A stretch of 64,000 bases of DNA, taken from Nocardioides sp. B-3. Its GTDB lineage: Bacteria; Actinomycetota; Actinomycetes; Propionibacteriales; Nocardioidaceae. Under the pieces are notes generated by a model, which ran no database searches, was not told the origin of the DNA, and saw only the letters and a list, made by a program, of their open reading frames with translations. Where the stretch lies: contig NZ_CP087968.1 of assembly GCF_024703895.1 (NCBI RefSeq), positions 3,782,001 to 3,846,000 on the forward strand. Reading direction: 5' to 3'. The position numbers were made by a program, and so were the translations under genes. Below are positions 25,926 through 35,705 of this stretch, in pieces. Numbering within the stretch: the first letter of the stretch is position 1; the number at the start of each line of letters is the position of its first letter.

Positions 25926-28523
25926 TGGCCACCCAGCTGAGCAACGTGCGCGGGGACGCGGACGCCGTCTACGACGCCTTCACGACGTGGGTGGGGGAGC
26001 AGGGCCTCGGTCTCTATCCACACCGGGACGAAGCCGTCATGGAGCTGGTCGGCGGCAACCACGTCATCCTTGCGACCCCGACCGGCTCCGGGAAGTCGCT
26101 GGTGGCGATCGGGGCCCACGCGGCCGCGCTGGCCCGGACAAGGTGAGCTTCTACACCGCGCCGATCAAGGCCTTGGTCAGCGAGAAGTTCTTCGCCCTGT
26201 GCGAGGTCTTCGGTGCTGACAACGTCGGCATGCTCACCGGCGACGCGGCGGTCAACGCGGACGCGCCGATCATCTGTTGTACGGCGGAGATCCCGGCCAA
26301 CCTGGCGCTGCGCGAGGGCAGGGCGGCCGATGTGGGGCTGGTCGTCATGGACGAGTTCCACTTCTACGCCGAGCCGGAGCGCGGCTGGGCGTGGCAGGTG
26401 CCGCTGCTGGAGCTGCTCGACACGCAGTTCCTGCTGATGTCGGCGACGTTGGGCGACGTGTCGTTCTTCGCCGAAGACCTCAAGCGGCGCACCGGTCGCG
26501 ACGTCGCCGTCGTGGACGACGCCGAGCGCCCGGTGCCGCTGACGTTCTCGTGGTCGCTCGAGCACCTCGGCGAGACGCTCGAGGAGCTGGTGAGCACCAA
26601 CCAGGGCGCCGGTCTACGTCGTGCACTTCACCCAGGGCGGCCGCGGTCGAGCACGCGGTGGCGCTGCTCAACGCCAAGGGCACCTTCACGGTGGACAAGG
26701 AGGCACTCGCCGACCGCATCGGCGGGTTCCGCTTCGGTGCCGGCTTCGGCAAGACGCTGTCCAAGCTCGTGCGCAACGGCATCGGGGTGCACCACGCAGG
26801 CATGCTGCCGAAGTACCGCCGACTCGTGGAGCAGCTCGCGCAGTCCGGTCTGCTCACCGTCATCTGCGGCACCGACACCCTCGGTGTCGGCATCAACGTG
26901 CCGATCCGGACGGTCCTGTTCACCGGGCTCGCGAAGTTCGACGGCAACCGGCAGCGGGTGCTGCGGACGCGCGAGTTCCTCCAGATCGCCGGCCGGGCGG
27001 GCAGGGCCGGTTTCGACACGGCCGGCTACGTCGTCGTACAGGCACCGGAGCACGTCATCGACAACGAGCGGGCGAAGGCCAAGGCCGAGGCGAAGAACGC
27101 GGCACCCGGTGCCAACGCGAAGCGCAAGTCCAAGGCGCAGCTGAAGAAGCCGCCCGAGGGCACGGTCGTGTGGACCGAGCAGACCTTCGACAAGCTCGTC
27201 GCCGGCGTGCCCGAGCAGCTGGTGTCGCGGATGAAGGTCGACAACGCGATGCTGATCAACGTCGCCACCCGCGAGGAGGACTCCTTCGCGGTGATGCGGC
27301 GACTGCTGAACGACAACCACGAGGGACCGACGAAGCCAGCTGCGGTTGTCGCGCCGGGCGCTGCGACTGGCACGCAGCCTGCTCCGCACCGAGGTGTTCA
27401 CCCGGCTCGACGAGGTCGATCAGTTCGGACGGCGCTACGTGATGACTGTCGACCTGCCCGCCGACTTCGCGCTCAACCAGCCGCTGGCGCACTTCGCACT
27501 CGCGGCGCTCGACGTCCTCGACCCGGAGTCCGAGACCTACACCCTCGACATCGTGACCGTCATCGAGTCCGTGCTCGAGGCACCACGGCAGATCCTGATG
27601 GCCCAGCAGTTCGCGGCCCGCGGCGAGGCCGTGCAGGAGATGAAGGCCGACGGCATCGAGTACGACGAGCGGATGGCGCTGCTCGACGCGATCACTCGGC
27701 CGCAGCCGCTGTCCGAGCTGCTGGAGGGCTTGTACGAGACCTACCGGCAACGGCACCCGTGGCTGCGCGAGGACGCGCTGTCGCCGAAGACGGTCGTGCG
27801 GATGATGTGGGAGCAGGGGATGAGCTTCACCGACTTCGTCGGGCGCTACCAGCTCGCCCGGTCCGAGGGCCCGGTGCTGCGCTACCTCACGGACGCCTAC
27901 CGCACCCTGCGCCAGACCGTCCCGGAGTCACATCGCACGCCGGAGCTGGACGACCTGGTCGGAGTGGCTGGGCGAGACCATCCGCCAGACCGACTCCTCG
28001 CTGCTCGACGAGTGGGAGGCACTCAGCGATCCCGAGCACGTGCCGGGCCGGGTCGCGCACCACGAGCCGCCACCGCCGCCGCGCCCGATCAGCAAGCAGG
28101 GTCGTACGTTCGAGGTGATGGTCCGCAACGCCATGTGGGCACGCGTCGACCCGGTGTCGCGCGACGACCTCGATGGACTGATGCGTCTCGAGCGGTCCGC
28201 GGCCGAGCGCACCGACCCGCCGCGCACCGTCGGCATGGGTCGGTCCGTCTGGGACCAGGCGATCGAGGACTACTACGCCGAGCACGACACGGTCCCGGTC
28301 GACGGTGATGCGCGCGGACCGTCACTGCTGGAGGTCGGTCCGGAACGCACCGGTGAGCCAGTCGGCGCCGAGGAGGGGACGAGCGCGCGTCCGCGACGTA
28401 CGCCAGACGATCCACGACCCGGAGGGTCACCACGACTGGGTGATCGACGCGCTCATCGACTGCGACGCGTCCGACGAGGCCGGCGAGCTGGTGCTGCCGA
28501 CGGTCGCCATGCGGCGGCTGTAG
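25925..28523 (+). CDS. DEAD/DEAH-box helicase with DUF3516-like C-terminus (about seven frameshifts)
   Basis: A superfamily 2 helicase of about 865 residues. Walker A LATPTGSGKSLVA, the DEFH box (VVMDEFHFYAEPERG), motif III LMSATLGD and motif VI QIAGRAGRAGFDT are visible. The long C-terminal region, with VDQFGRRYVMTVDLPADFALNQP, matches the DUF3516 type found in actinobacteria; the biological role is not established. Shift sites lie near 26140 (missing G), 26605, 26637, 27340, 27966 and 28376. ATG 25925 overlaps the xerD stop. The first of these shifts otherwise gives a stop at 26144-26146. Confidence 0.85.
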
Positions 28524-28532
28524 GCCAGCGCC

Positions 28533-29042
28533 TCAGCCGCCGAGCGTGTCGGCGATCTCGGCGATCACGGCCTCGACCGGGTGGGAGACGTCGAAGACGG
28601 CACCGCGCTCGTCGGCCGCGAGGGGTTCGAGCGTGTCGAACTGCGACTGGAGCAGGGATGCCGGCATGAAGTGCTCGCGGGACTCCATGCGTGATCGCAG
28701 GACCTCGAACGGGGCGGCGAGATGCACGAAGAACACCGATCCGTCCGGCACACCGGCTCGCAGCACGTCGCGGTAGCCGCGCTTGAGCGCTGAGCAGGTG
28801 AGGACGCTGGACAGGTCCTCGTCGTGGTGGAAGGCCAGCAGCGAGGCCAGCACCTCCAGCCACGGCCACCTGTCGTCGTCGTCGAGGGGGATGCCCGCCG
28901 ACATCTTCGCGATGTTGGCGGGCGGGTGGAGGCTGTCGCCCTCGATGAACTGCGACCCGTAGCGCTCGGCCAGCCGGGAGGCGACGGTCGTCTTGCCGGT
29001 GCCCGAGACTCCCATCACCACGAGGTGCCGGGGCCGCACCAC
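28533..29042 (-). CDS. gntK: Gluconokinase
   Basis: Thermoresistant-type gluconokinase, phosphorylating gluconate to 6-phosphogluconate. The P-loop GVSGTGKTT is near the N-terminus, followed by FIEGDSLHPPANIAKMSAG and CSALKRGYRDVLR, all characteristic. Length is about 169 residues with GTG 29042 as start (GTG 29039 is an alternative). It is divergent from the GntR regulator with about 48 nt between starts and converges on the helicase. The reading frame is intact. Confidence 0.9.
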   Translation of the reverse strand: MVRPRHLVVMGVSGTGKTTVASRLAERYGSQFIEGDSLHPPANIAKMSAGIPLDDDDRWPWLEVLASLLAFHHDEDLSSVLTCSALKRGYRDVLRAGVPDGSVFFVHLAAPFEVLRSRMESREHFMPASLLQSQFDTLEPLAADERGAVFDVSHPVEAVIAEIADTLGG

Positions 29043-29077
29043 CGTGTCGTGACGCCCGGGGACCCGCGGCGCGCGGC

Positions 29078-29083
29078 TAGTCT
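29078..29083 (+). promoter_or_regulatory. Possible -10 box of the GntR regulator
   Basis: TAGTCT ends seven nt before GTG 29091, in the short divergent region shared with gntK; consistent with a leaderless transcript. Confidence 0.45.
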
Positions 29084-29090
29084 GCTGGAC

Positions 29091-29777
29091 GTGCCGACCG
29101 CTCATGCCACCGTCCTCGGCGAGGTCGGCCCCCGGATCGTGCGAGGTGACCTCGTCGAGGGGGCCGTCATCACCCCGGACTGGATCGGGGAGACCTACGG
29201 TGTCTCGCGGACCGTCGCCCGGGAGGTCGTGCAGGTGCTGGTGTCGATGGGCCCGGTCGAGAGCCGGCGCCGAACCGGCATCAGGATCCTGCCGCGCGCG
29301 CAGTGGGACGACTACGACCCGGCGATCATCCGCTGGCGACTGGACGGTGTGCACCGGCTCCGGCACCTCCACGAGCTCGCCGAGCTGCGCGCGGCCATCG
29401 AGCCGGCCTCGGCCGCACTCGCCGCCACGCACGCCGACGCCGAGCAGCGCGCCGAGATCGTCCGCATCGCCGAGCAGATGGAGGTCTCCGGCGCGGCCGG
29501 AGACCTGCAGACCTTCCTCGAGCAGGACATCGAGTTCCACCGGTTGCTCCTCCGCGCCTCGGGCAACGTCATGTTCTCCGGTCTCGGCGACGTGGTCGAG
29601 GGAGTGCTGCGCGGCCGCACCGAGCACGACCTGATGCCCAAGCAGCCCAAGCGGGGAGGCCCGCCGGCTCCACCAGTCGTCGCAGAGGCGGTGGCAGGGG
29701 GAGAGGCCGATGTCGCCCGCTACGCGATGACCGCGATCGTGGCCGAGGTCGTCTCCGACCTCGGCCACCCCCGCTGA
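29091..29777 (+). CDS. GntR-family (FCD) transcriptional regulator of gluconate genes
   Basis: A 228-residue FadR-subfamily regulator. The N-terminal winged helix reads LGEVGPRIVRGDLVEGA and YGVSRTVAREVVQVL; the C-terminal FCD ligand domain has LRHLHELAELRAAIEP and the metal/ligand residues D and H in EQDIEFHRLLLRASGN. Between gntK and gntP, it is the natural gluconate- or 6-phosphogluconate-responsive regulator (inference). Two compensating errors near 29653 (extra G) and 29681 (missing base) make the stretch around residue 190 read wrongly; corrected, it is REARRLHQSVAEAVAGG. A palindrome ahead of gntP is a candidate operator. Confidence 0.85.
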   Translation: MPTAHATVLGEVGPRIVRGDLVEGAVITPDWIGETYGVSRTVAREVVQVLVSMGPVESRRRTGIRILPRAQWDDYDPAIIRWRLDGVHRLRHLHELAELRAAIEPASAALAATHADAEQRAEIVRIAEQMEVSGAAGDLQTFLEQDIEFHRLLLRASGNVMFSGLGDVVEGVLRGRTEHDLMPKQPKRGGPPAPPVVAEAVAGGEADVARYAMTAIVAEVVSDLGHPR

Positions 29778-29779
29778 CG

Positions 29780-31181
29780 TCACAGCAGTCCTGCCACCGG
29801 CCACAGGATCGCTGCCAGCGCGAACGCACTCACCCCGAGGGTGGTCTCCATGACGGTCCGTGGTCTTGAGCGTGGTCTTCTCGTCCATCCCGAAGAACCG
29901 GCTCACCAGCCAGAAGCCGGAGTCGTTGACGTGCGAGAGCACGGTGGAGCCCTGCCGCGATGGCCACCACCAGCAGGGTGAGATGCACGTTGTCGAGTCC
30001 GGCGGCCCGGGTGGCGATGAGGCCGGCGGTCGTCGTCAGGGCGACCGTGGCCGACCCCCGGGCGACGCGCAGCGCGGTCGCGATGAGGAACGCCCGGAGC
30101 AGCAGCGGCAGGCCGAGGCCGGACAGCGACGAGGTGAGTGCGTCACCGATACCGCTGGTGCGCAGGACACCGCCGAACATGCCGCCGGCGCCCGTGATCA
30201 GGATGATCGAGCAGATGGGCCCGAGGGCCTTGTCGAGCACGTCCATGGTCTCGGAGAGCGTCCCGTTGTGCCGGCCGAGGACGGCGATCGCGACGAGCAG
30301 GCTGATCAACAGGGCGACGGGAGTGTTGCCCATGAGCTGGAGGACCTCGACCCGAGGTCTGGCCCTCGGCAAGGGTGCCGTTGGTGACGAGGGTGGTCAG
30401 GACGGTGTTGAACGAGATGAGGAAGAGCGGGACCAGCAGCAGGCCGAGGACAGTCGCGAAGGCCGGCGGCACCGGGGCCGGGCGCTCGGTGGCACCCTCG
30501 CCGCCGTTGACCTCGCCGAACAGCAGAGTCGGGACGGGCACGTCGAAGCGGGCCCCCGGGAACCGGGAGACGAGGTAGACGCCGACGTACCAGGGAAGCG
30601 ACGGCCACCGGGACACCGATGAGCAGGACGACGCCGATGTCGGCACCCAGCGCCGTACCGGCAGCGACCGGACCGGGGTGCGGGGGAACGATGGCGTGCA
30701 TGGCGGCGAAGGCGCCCGCCGCGGGCAGGGCGTAGTAGAGCACGGAGCCGCCGAAGCGTCGGGCCACGGTCAAGATGATCGGCAGGAAGACCACGAGGCC
30801 TGCGTCGAAGAAGATCGGGAAGCCGAAGATCAGGGCGGCAACACCAAGGGCGAAGGGCGCACGAGCCTCCCCGAAGCGATTGATCAGGCTGTCCGCCAGC
30901 ACTCGGGCGCCACCGGTGACCTCCGGGAGGCGGCCCAGCATCACCCCGAAGCCCACCGGGAGCGCCACCGAGCCCAACGTGGTCCCGAACCCGGCGAGGA
31001 GGGCCGCGGGAACTTGCGCGATCGGGATCCCGGCCGCGACGGCGGTCACCAAGCTGACCAGCACGAGCGCGATGAACGCGTGCAGTCGCACCTTCATCAC
31101 GAGCAGGAGCAGAAGGCCGACGGCCGCGGCTGCGATGAGCAGGAGGACCGGCGTGCTGTAGGCCGGTTCGAGGTTTTCCAT
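29780..31181 (-). CDS. gntP: Gluconate:H+ symporter GntP family (several frameshifts)
   Basis: An integral membrane permease of about 466 residues with roughly 12 hydrophobic segments. GntP-family features are FGFPIFFDAGLVVFLPI and AAMHAIVPPHPGPVAA, and ILITGAGGMFGGVL in the C-terminal half. Shifts occur near 30605, 30355, 29955 and 29861; the corrected C-terminus is SGFWLVSRFFGMDEKTTLKT, a well-known gluconate permease end, then a last membrane segment to TGA at 29780-29782. ATG 31181 has GGAGATC upstream. It converges on the GntR gene with two nt between stops. Confidence 0.88.
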
Positions 31182-31231
31182 CAGGGATCTCCGAAGTGAG
31201 GGCGGTCACATGTCTCGGAGCATGATGCCTG

Positions 31232-31246
31232 AAAGGTAGTACCTTT
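31232..31246. promoter_or_regulatory. Likely GntR operator ahead of gntP
   Basis: AAAGGTA-G-TACCTTT is a perfect 7-bp inverted repeat around a single G, centred about 58 nt upstream of the gntP ATG. Its core GGTAGTACC has the GT-NNN-AC arrangement typical of FCD GntR-family operators. Assignment to the neighbouring regulator is inference. Confidence 0.6.
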
Positions 31247-31253
31247 ACAAGAC

Positions 31254-31316
31254 GGGTGTGCACAGGTTTGTGCACACCCGGGAACCCCCTGTGCACTCAA
31301 CCGGGGGGTCGTGCAC
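31254..31316. repeat. Four GTGCAC palindromes, two within an 11-bp inverted repeat
   Basis: GTGCAC occurs at 31258, 31270, 31291 and 31311. The first two lie in a perfect inverted repeat GGGTGTGCACA (31254-31264) and TGTGCACACCC (31269-31279) with a 4-nt loop. Spacing of the last three is 21 and 20 bp, about two helical turns. It could be an operator array or a gntP/parA insulating hairpin. Confidence 0.55.
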
Positions 31317-31477
31317 AGATTTGGGTGCGGGGTTGTGGGACTGGCCCCACCTGTTGTGGGTGCGGGGGCAGGGTCCTAGGCTCGCCCGGAACCTGACGTG
31401 GGAAGTGTCGCCGTGTCGACAAAGTTCGCGGGCTCGGGCGTGGTGCAATCGGATCAGTCGAACTAGGAGCGCTCTCG

Positions 31478-32500
31478 ATGACAAATGGTGGTTTCAACCC
31501 GTTCCCGGGCCAGTCCGGCAGCAGCGCCGCCGAGATGCCACCACTCGTGAGTACGCCCCGGCCCAGCATGCCGGCGATGAGTGGCGCGCCGGCGTCGCTG
31601 AGCGAGCCCCTTCCCTTCATCCGACCTGAGGAGCCCACCGTGGAGGCCACGACCCGGGGAGGCCGCCCCGTCGACGGAGCGAGTGCTCGGTCCCACCGGC
31701 CGGCCGATGCCGACGTTCCCCGAGCCCGGCCCCGTCGGTGCGCGCACCCGGGCCCGCGTGGTCTCGATGTGCAACCAGAAGGGTGGCGTGGGCAAGACCA
31801 CGACCACCATCAACCTTGGGCGCCTCGCTGGCCGAGTACGGCCGCAAGGTGCTGCTCGTCGACTTCGACCCGCAGGGCTCGCTGTCGGTCGGACTGGGGC
31901 TGAATCCCCATGAGATGGACCTGAGCATCTACAACCTGCTCATGCAGCGCGATGTCGCGCTCGAGGAGGAGTGGTGGTCCCCACCGGCGTGCCCGGCATG
32001 GACCTGCTGCCCTCCAACATCGACCTGTCGGCCGCCGAGGTGCAGCTGGTGCACGAGGTCGCCCGCGAGCAGACCCTGCAGCGGGTGCTCGCGCCGGCGC
32101 TGGAGAACTACGACATCATCCTGATCGACTGCCAGCCGTCGCTGGGCCTGCTCACCGTCAACGCGCTGACCGCGTCCGACGGGGTGATCGTCCCGCTGGA
32201 GTGCGAATACTTCGCGTGCGCGGCGTCGCGCTGCTCAAGTCGACCATCGACAAGGTGCGCGAGCGACTCAATCCCAAGCTCGAGGTCGACGGCATCCCGG
32301 GGACCATGTTCGACGGTCGCACCCTGCACAGCCGTGAGGTCATGGAGCGGCTCGTCCGGGCGTGGGGCGACAAGGTCTTCCACACGGTGATCCGCCGGAC
32401 GGTCAAGTTCTCCGACGCCACCGTCGCCGGAGAGCCCATCACCTCCTACGCCTCCACCTCGACCGGTGCCGGTCACTACCGCGAGCTCGCGGGGAGGTGA
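31478..32500 (+). CDS. ParA-family ATPase of the scpAB operon (about five frameshifts)
   Basis: A ParA/Soj-like ATPase of about 340 residues, with a proline-rich N-terminal extension of roughly 90 residues. The deviant Walker A is NQKGGVGKTTTT, followed by VLLVDFDPQGSLSVGLG and IILIDCQPSLGLLTVNAL. It precedes scpA and scpB as Rv1708 does in M. tuberculosis; it is the accessory ParA, not the chromosomal parAB pair near oriC. Shifts lie near 31660, 31818, 31970 and 32215. ATG 31478 has AGGAG eight nt upstream; the corrected C-terminus is SYASTSTGAGHYRELAGR. Confidence 0.87.
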
Positions 32501-32507
32501 TCACCCG

Positions 32508-32859
32508 ATGGCCCGCAGAGTGAGCATGCCGACCGCCGACGACCTCTTCCGCACCACCGCCGAAGGCACCGAGGCCGCGGCACGTCCGGTCCGGGCGGTC
32601 GCCGACCAGCCCGAGACCGAGGCCGAGAACGGGCCGAAGAAGCCGAGCGGTCGCGTTCGCCACGACGAGAAGATGACCGTCTACGTCACCTCCGACGAGC
32701 TGCTCGACATCGAGCACACGCGCCTCATGCTGCGGCGCGCCAACGGGTTGGCAGTCGATCGTGGCCGACTGGTGCGCGAAGCGATCGCGCTGGTGCTGGC
32801 CGACTTCGAGGCCAACGGGGACGACAGCGCCCCCGGTCCGGCGGCTGACGGAGGAGTGA
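32508..32859 (+). CDS. Small conserved protein between parA and scpA (one frameshift)
   Basis: About 116 residues. The C-terminal half (MTVYVTSDELLDIEHTRLML, then REAIALVLADFEANG) resembles a ribbon-helix-helix DNA-binding unit, suggesting a small ParB-like partner for the adjacent ATPase; this is inference. ATG 32508 follows GGGGAGGTGA. One extra C in the run near 32830-32834 hides the stop; corrected, the end is DDSAPVRRLTEE with TGA at 32857-32859 overlapping the scpA GTG. Without the correction it appears fused to ScpA. Confidence 0.7.
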
Positions 32860-33758
32860 GCGCCCGACACCACGGCGCGACGCTCGCACCCGAGACCCCC
32901 GCGGACGGCGAGACGCCGGCCTTCGCCGTACGCCTCGACAACTTCGAGGGACCGTTCGACCTGCTGCTCAGCCTGATCTCGAAGCACAAGCTCGACATCA
33001 CCGAGGTCGCGCTGTCGCAGGTCACCGACGAGTTCATCGCCCACATCAAGGTGGGCGGCAAGGCGTGGGACCTCGAGCAGACGACGTCGTTCCTGCTGGT
33101 CGCCTCGACCCTGCTCGACCTCAAGGCGGCGCGGCTGCTGCCGCAGGGTGACGTGGAGGACGAGGAGGACCTCGCCCTGCTCGAGGCGCGCGACCTGCTG
33201 TTCGCCCGACTCATGCAGTACCGCGCGTTCAAGCTCGTCGCCGGCGTGCTCGAGCAACGGCTCGCGGCCGAGGCGACCCGGCACCCCCGTCAGGTCGGGC
33301 TGGAGGAGCGGTTCGCGACGCTGCTCCCGGAGGTCCTGATCGGGATCGGCCTCGAGCAGTTCGCCGAGCTGGCGGCCAAGGCCATGGAGCCCAAGCCGGT
33401 GCTCGAGATCTCGATGCAGCACATCCATGCCGCCAAGGTGAGCGTGCGCGAGCAGGCCGGCATCGTGATGGACCGGCTGCGGCACGCCGGGACGGCGACC
33501 TTCCGTGCCCTGTGCGGCGACTCGCCGGACCGGCTGACGACCGTGGCGCGGTTCCTCTCGCTGCTCGAGCTCTTCCGCGAGGGCGTCGTCGCCTTCGACC
33601 GTGTCACGCCGCTGGGCGAGCTCACGGTGAGGTGGACCGGGGACGATGACGCGGAGGTCGAGATCACCGACGAGTTCGATGGTGCGCCGCCCGAGGCAGA
33701 GTCGTCAGTGGGGGACCAGCCTGAGGACCAGCAGAGCCGGGAGTACGCCGATGAGTGA
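32856..33758 (+). CDS. scpA: Segregation and condensation protein A
   Basis: The kleisin subunit of the Smc-ScpAB condensin complex. Typical features are RLDNFEGPFDLLLSLISKHKL and the central TSFLLVASTLLDLKAARLLP; the C-terminal winged helix ends near GELTVRW. Length is 300 residues from GTG 32856, which overlaps the small upstream gene. Its stop lies inside the scpB start (eight-nt overlap). Frame is intact over the family domain. Confidence 0.93.
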   Translation: MSARHHGATLAPETPADGETPAFAVRLDNFEGPFDLLLSLISKHKLDITEVALSQVTDEFIAHIKVGGKAWDLEQTTSFLLVASTLLDLKAARLLPQGDVEDEEDLALLEARDLLFARLMQYRAFKLVAGVLEQRLAAEATRHPRQVGLEERFATLLPEVLIGIGLEQFAELAAKAMEPKPVLEISMQHIHAAKVSVREQAGIVMDRLRHAGTATFRALCGDSPDRLTTVARFLSLLELFREGVVAFDRVTPLGELTVRWTGDDDAEVEITDEFDGAPPEAESSVGDQPEDQQSREYADE

Positions 33759-34495
33759 GACACCCAGCGAGTCCGACACCGAGCAGGTGGCGGACGTCGA
33801 GACGCTCGCGGTCGAGGTCGCCGACCTGCGCCCGGCCCCCGGAGGCGATCCTGATGGTCGCCGACCGGGCACTCGACAAGGTGCAGCTCGCCTCCGTCGT
33901 CGGGCACCCGGTCGAGGCCGTCGACGAGGCGCTGCGTGCGCTCGCGGCGGACTACACCGAGCAGGGTCGCGGCTTCGAGCTGCGCAGCGTCGCCGGCGGC
34001 TGGCGCTACTACACGCGCGACGAGTTCGCCGGAGTCGTCGAGAGCTTCGTGCTGGAGGGTCAGCAGGCCCGCCTGACGCAGGCGGCACTGGAGACCCTCG
34101 CGGTGGTCGCCTACAAGCAGCCGGTGTCCCGGGCCCGGGTGTCGGCCGTGCGCGGCGTCAGCGTCGACGGCGTGATGCGCACGCTGCTCACCCGCGGGCT
34201 GGTCGAGGAGGCCGGCCGGGACGTCGACACCGGCGCCAACCTCTACCGGACCACGACCTACTTCCTCGACCGCATCGGGATCAGCTCGCTCGAGGAGCTG
34301 CCCGAGCTGGCGCCGTACCTCCCCGACATGGAGGACCTCGAGGACGAGCTGAGCCAGATGGCCGCGCCCGCCCCGGAGCCGGTCGTCACGCCCGCCGAGG
34401 ACGCGGCGGCCGAGCCGGCGCCCCACCTCGGCGTGCACCATGCCCCGCACAGCGGTGAGGGCACCGAACCAGATGGCGGGACCGAAATAGCGTGA
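33751..34495 (+). CDS. scpB: Segregation and condensation protein B (one frameshift)
   Basis: ScpB, the winged-helix dimer partner of ScpA. Conserved segments are EAILMVADRALDKVQLASVVG, GWRYYTRDEFA, and QAALETLAVVAYKQPVSRA. An extra C in the run at about 33836-33841 separates the first ~30 residues (MSETPSESDTEQVADVE) from the rest. Length is 247 residues, with an acidic, proline-rich tail of about 50. ATG 33751 overlaps scpA, and the stop overlaps the rluB GTG, so parA-scpA-scpB-rluB is a tight operon. Confidence 0.92.
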
Positions 34496-35292
34496 AGCCG
34501 CATGACGAGAAGGACACCCACCCCGCGTCCCAGCGCCCCGACACCGACGACGACGGCCTGATCCGGCTGCAGAAGCTGTTGGCCCAGTCGGGAGTCGCGA
34601 GCCGGCGCAAGTGCGAGGAGCTGATGCTCGAGGGCGCGGTCGAGGTCGACGGCGAGGTCGTCACCCGCCTCGGCACCAAGGTCGATCCGCGCACGGCCGT
34701 GATCCGGGTGGAGGGCCGGCGGCTGCCGCCGATCAGCGCCTCGGTCTACCTCGTGCTCAACAAGCCGCGTGGTGTCGTCTCCACGATGAGCGACCCGGAG
34801 GGTCGTCGCCACCTCGGTGACCCGGTGGCCGACCGTCCCGAACGGCTCTTCCACGTCGGACGCCTCGACACCGACACTTCCGGCCTGATCATCCTGACCA
34901 ACGACGGCGACTTCGCCCAGCGGCTGGCGCACCCCTCGTTCGAGATCGAGAAGACCTACGTCGCCGAGGTCGAGGGGCAGCTGCACAAGGGGATCGTCAA
35001 GCAGCTGCTCGCGGGCGTCACCCTCGATGACGGGCCGGTCGCGGTCTCCCGCGCCCGGGTGGTCGAGGGCAGCCACGGCCGGACGTCGCGCGACCGCACC
35101 ATCATCGAGCTGGTCATCCACGAGGGACGCAACCGGATCGTGCGCCGGCTCCCGGAACACGTCGGGCACCCGGTGACGATGCTCACCCGCACCCAGATCG
35201 GGCCGATCTCGCTGGGCAAGCTGGGCGTGGGGGAGATGCGTGAGCTGACGATCACCGAGCTCGGCGAGCTGATGGACACCGCGGAGCTCTGA
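34492..35292 (+). CDS. rluB: 23S rRNA pseudouridine synthase RluB/RsuA family
   Basis: A 266-residue pseudouridine synthase. The S4 domain (RLQKLLAQSGVASRRKCEEL) at residues 22-70 precedes the catalytic domain with HVGRLDTDTSGLIILTNDG, where the aspartate of GRLDTDT is catalytic. In this family it modifies 23S rRNA (position 2605 region in E. coli RluB) or 16S rRNA (RsuA); the operon context matches Rv1711. GTG 34492 overlaps the scpB stop. Intact. Confidence 0.92.
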   Translation: MKPHDEKDTHPASQRPDTDDDGLIRLQKLLAQSGVASRRKCEELMLEGAVEVDGEVVTRLGTKVDPRTAVIRVEGRRLPPISASVYLVLNKPRGVVSTMSDPEGRRHLGDPVADRPERLFHVGRLDTDTSGLIILTNDGDFAQRLAHPSFEIEKTYVAEVEGQLHKGIVKQLLAGVTLDDGPVAVSRARVVEGSHGRTSRDRTIIELVIHEGRNRIVRRLPEHVGHPVTMLTRTQIGPISLGKLGVGEMRELTITELGELMDTAEL

Positions 35293-35305
35293 GCGGTCCC
35301 GCGGA

Positions 35306-35311
35306 TAGGGT
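35306..35311 (+). promoter_or_regulatory. Leaderless-type -10 box of aroH
   Basis: TAGGGT ends seven nt before the aroH GTG at 35319, in the 26-nt gap after rluB; likely drives a separate leaderless transcript. Confidence 0.5.
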
Positions 35312-35318
35312 TGCGCCC

Positions 35319-35705
35319 GTGGCAACCGGGGCAATCAGGGGCGCGACCCAACTCGACGCGGACACCCGTGAGCACATGCTCGACCGGGTGGCCGAGATGG
35401 TGACCGAGCTGATGACGGTCAACGACCTGTCCGTCGACGACTTCATCTCCGTCATCTTCACCGCGACCAGCGACCCGGTCGCCGAGTTCCCCGCCTATGC
35501 CGCGCGCCGCCTCGGGTTCGGCGACGTGCCGTTGATCTGCGCCCGCGAGCTCGAGATCGAGGGATCGATGCCCCGGTGCGTGCGGATGATGGCGCACGTG
35601 GAGACCGACCTTCCCCGCGCCGACATCACCCACGTCTACCTCCACGGTGCGGCCAACCTCCGCCGCGACCTGACCAAGACGCGCGACGTCCTCGGCGATG
35701 ACTGA
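35319..35705 (+). CDS. aroH: Chorismate mutase, AroH class
   Basis: A 128-residue AroH-type chorismate mutase converting chorismate to prephenate. The N-terminal AIRGATQLD arginine, the central ISVIFTATSDPVAEFPAYAAR and the C-terminal HVYLHGA are the class hallmarks. It is followed with an eight-nt overlap by prephenate dehydrogenase, the next tyrosine-pathway enzyme. GTG 35319 is the start, aligned with the usual family N-terminus. Intact. Confidence 0.92.
   Translation: MATGAIRGATQLDADTREHMLDRVAEMVTELMTVNDLSVDDFISVIFTATSDPVAEFPAYAARRLGFGDVPLICARELEIEGSMPRCVRMMAHVETDLPRADITHVYLHGAANLRRDLTKTRDVLGDD

Larger units (their letters stand above)
31182..31477. other. Divergent regulatory region between gntP and parA
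   Basis: A 296-nt region with no gene. It contains the perfect palindrome near gntP, a cluster of four GTGCAC palindromes, and GGTCCTAGGCT at about 31372-31382, whose TAGGCT (31377-31382) could serve as a -10 box for parA, about 95 nt ahead of its start. A ribosome binding site AGGAG lies at about 31465 ahead of parA. Confidence 0.6.

Noticed and set aside
28533..29942. A 469-residue minus-strand protein covering gntK and the gntP end
   Set aside because: It is the gntK frame running through antisense of gntR into the shifted C-terminus of gntP; two separate genes explain it.
32466..33758. ScpA with a 140-residue N-terminal extension
   Set aside because: One extra C near 32830 joins a separate small gene to scpA; correction restores a stop overlapping the scpA start.
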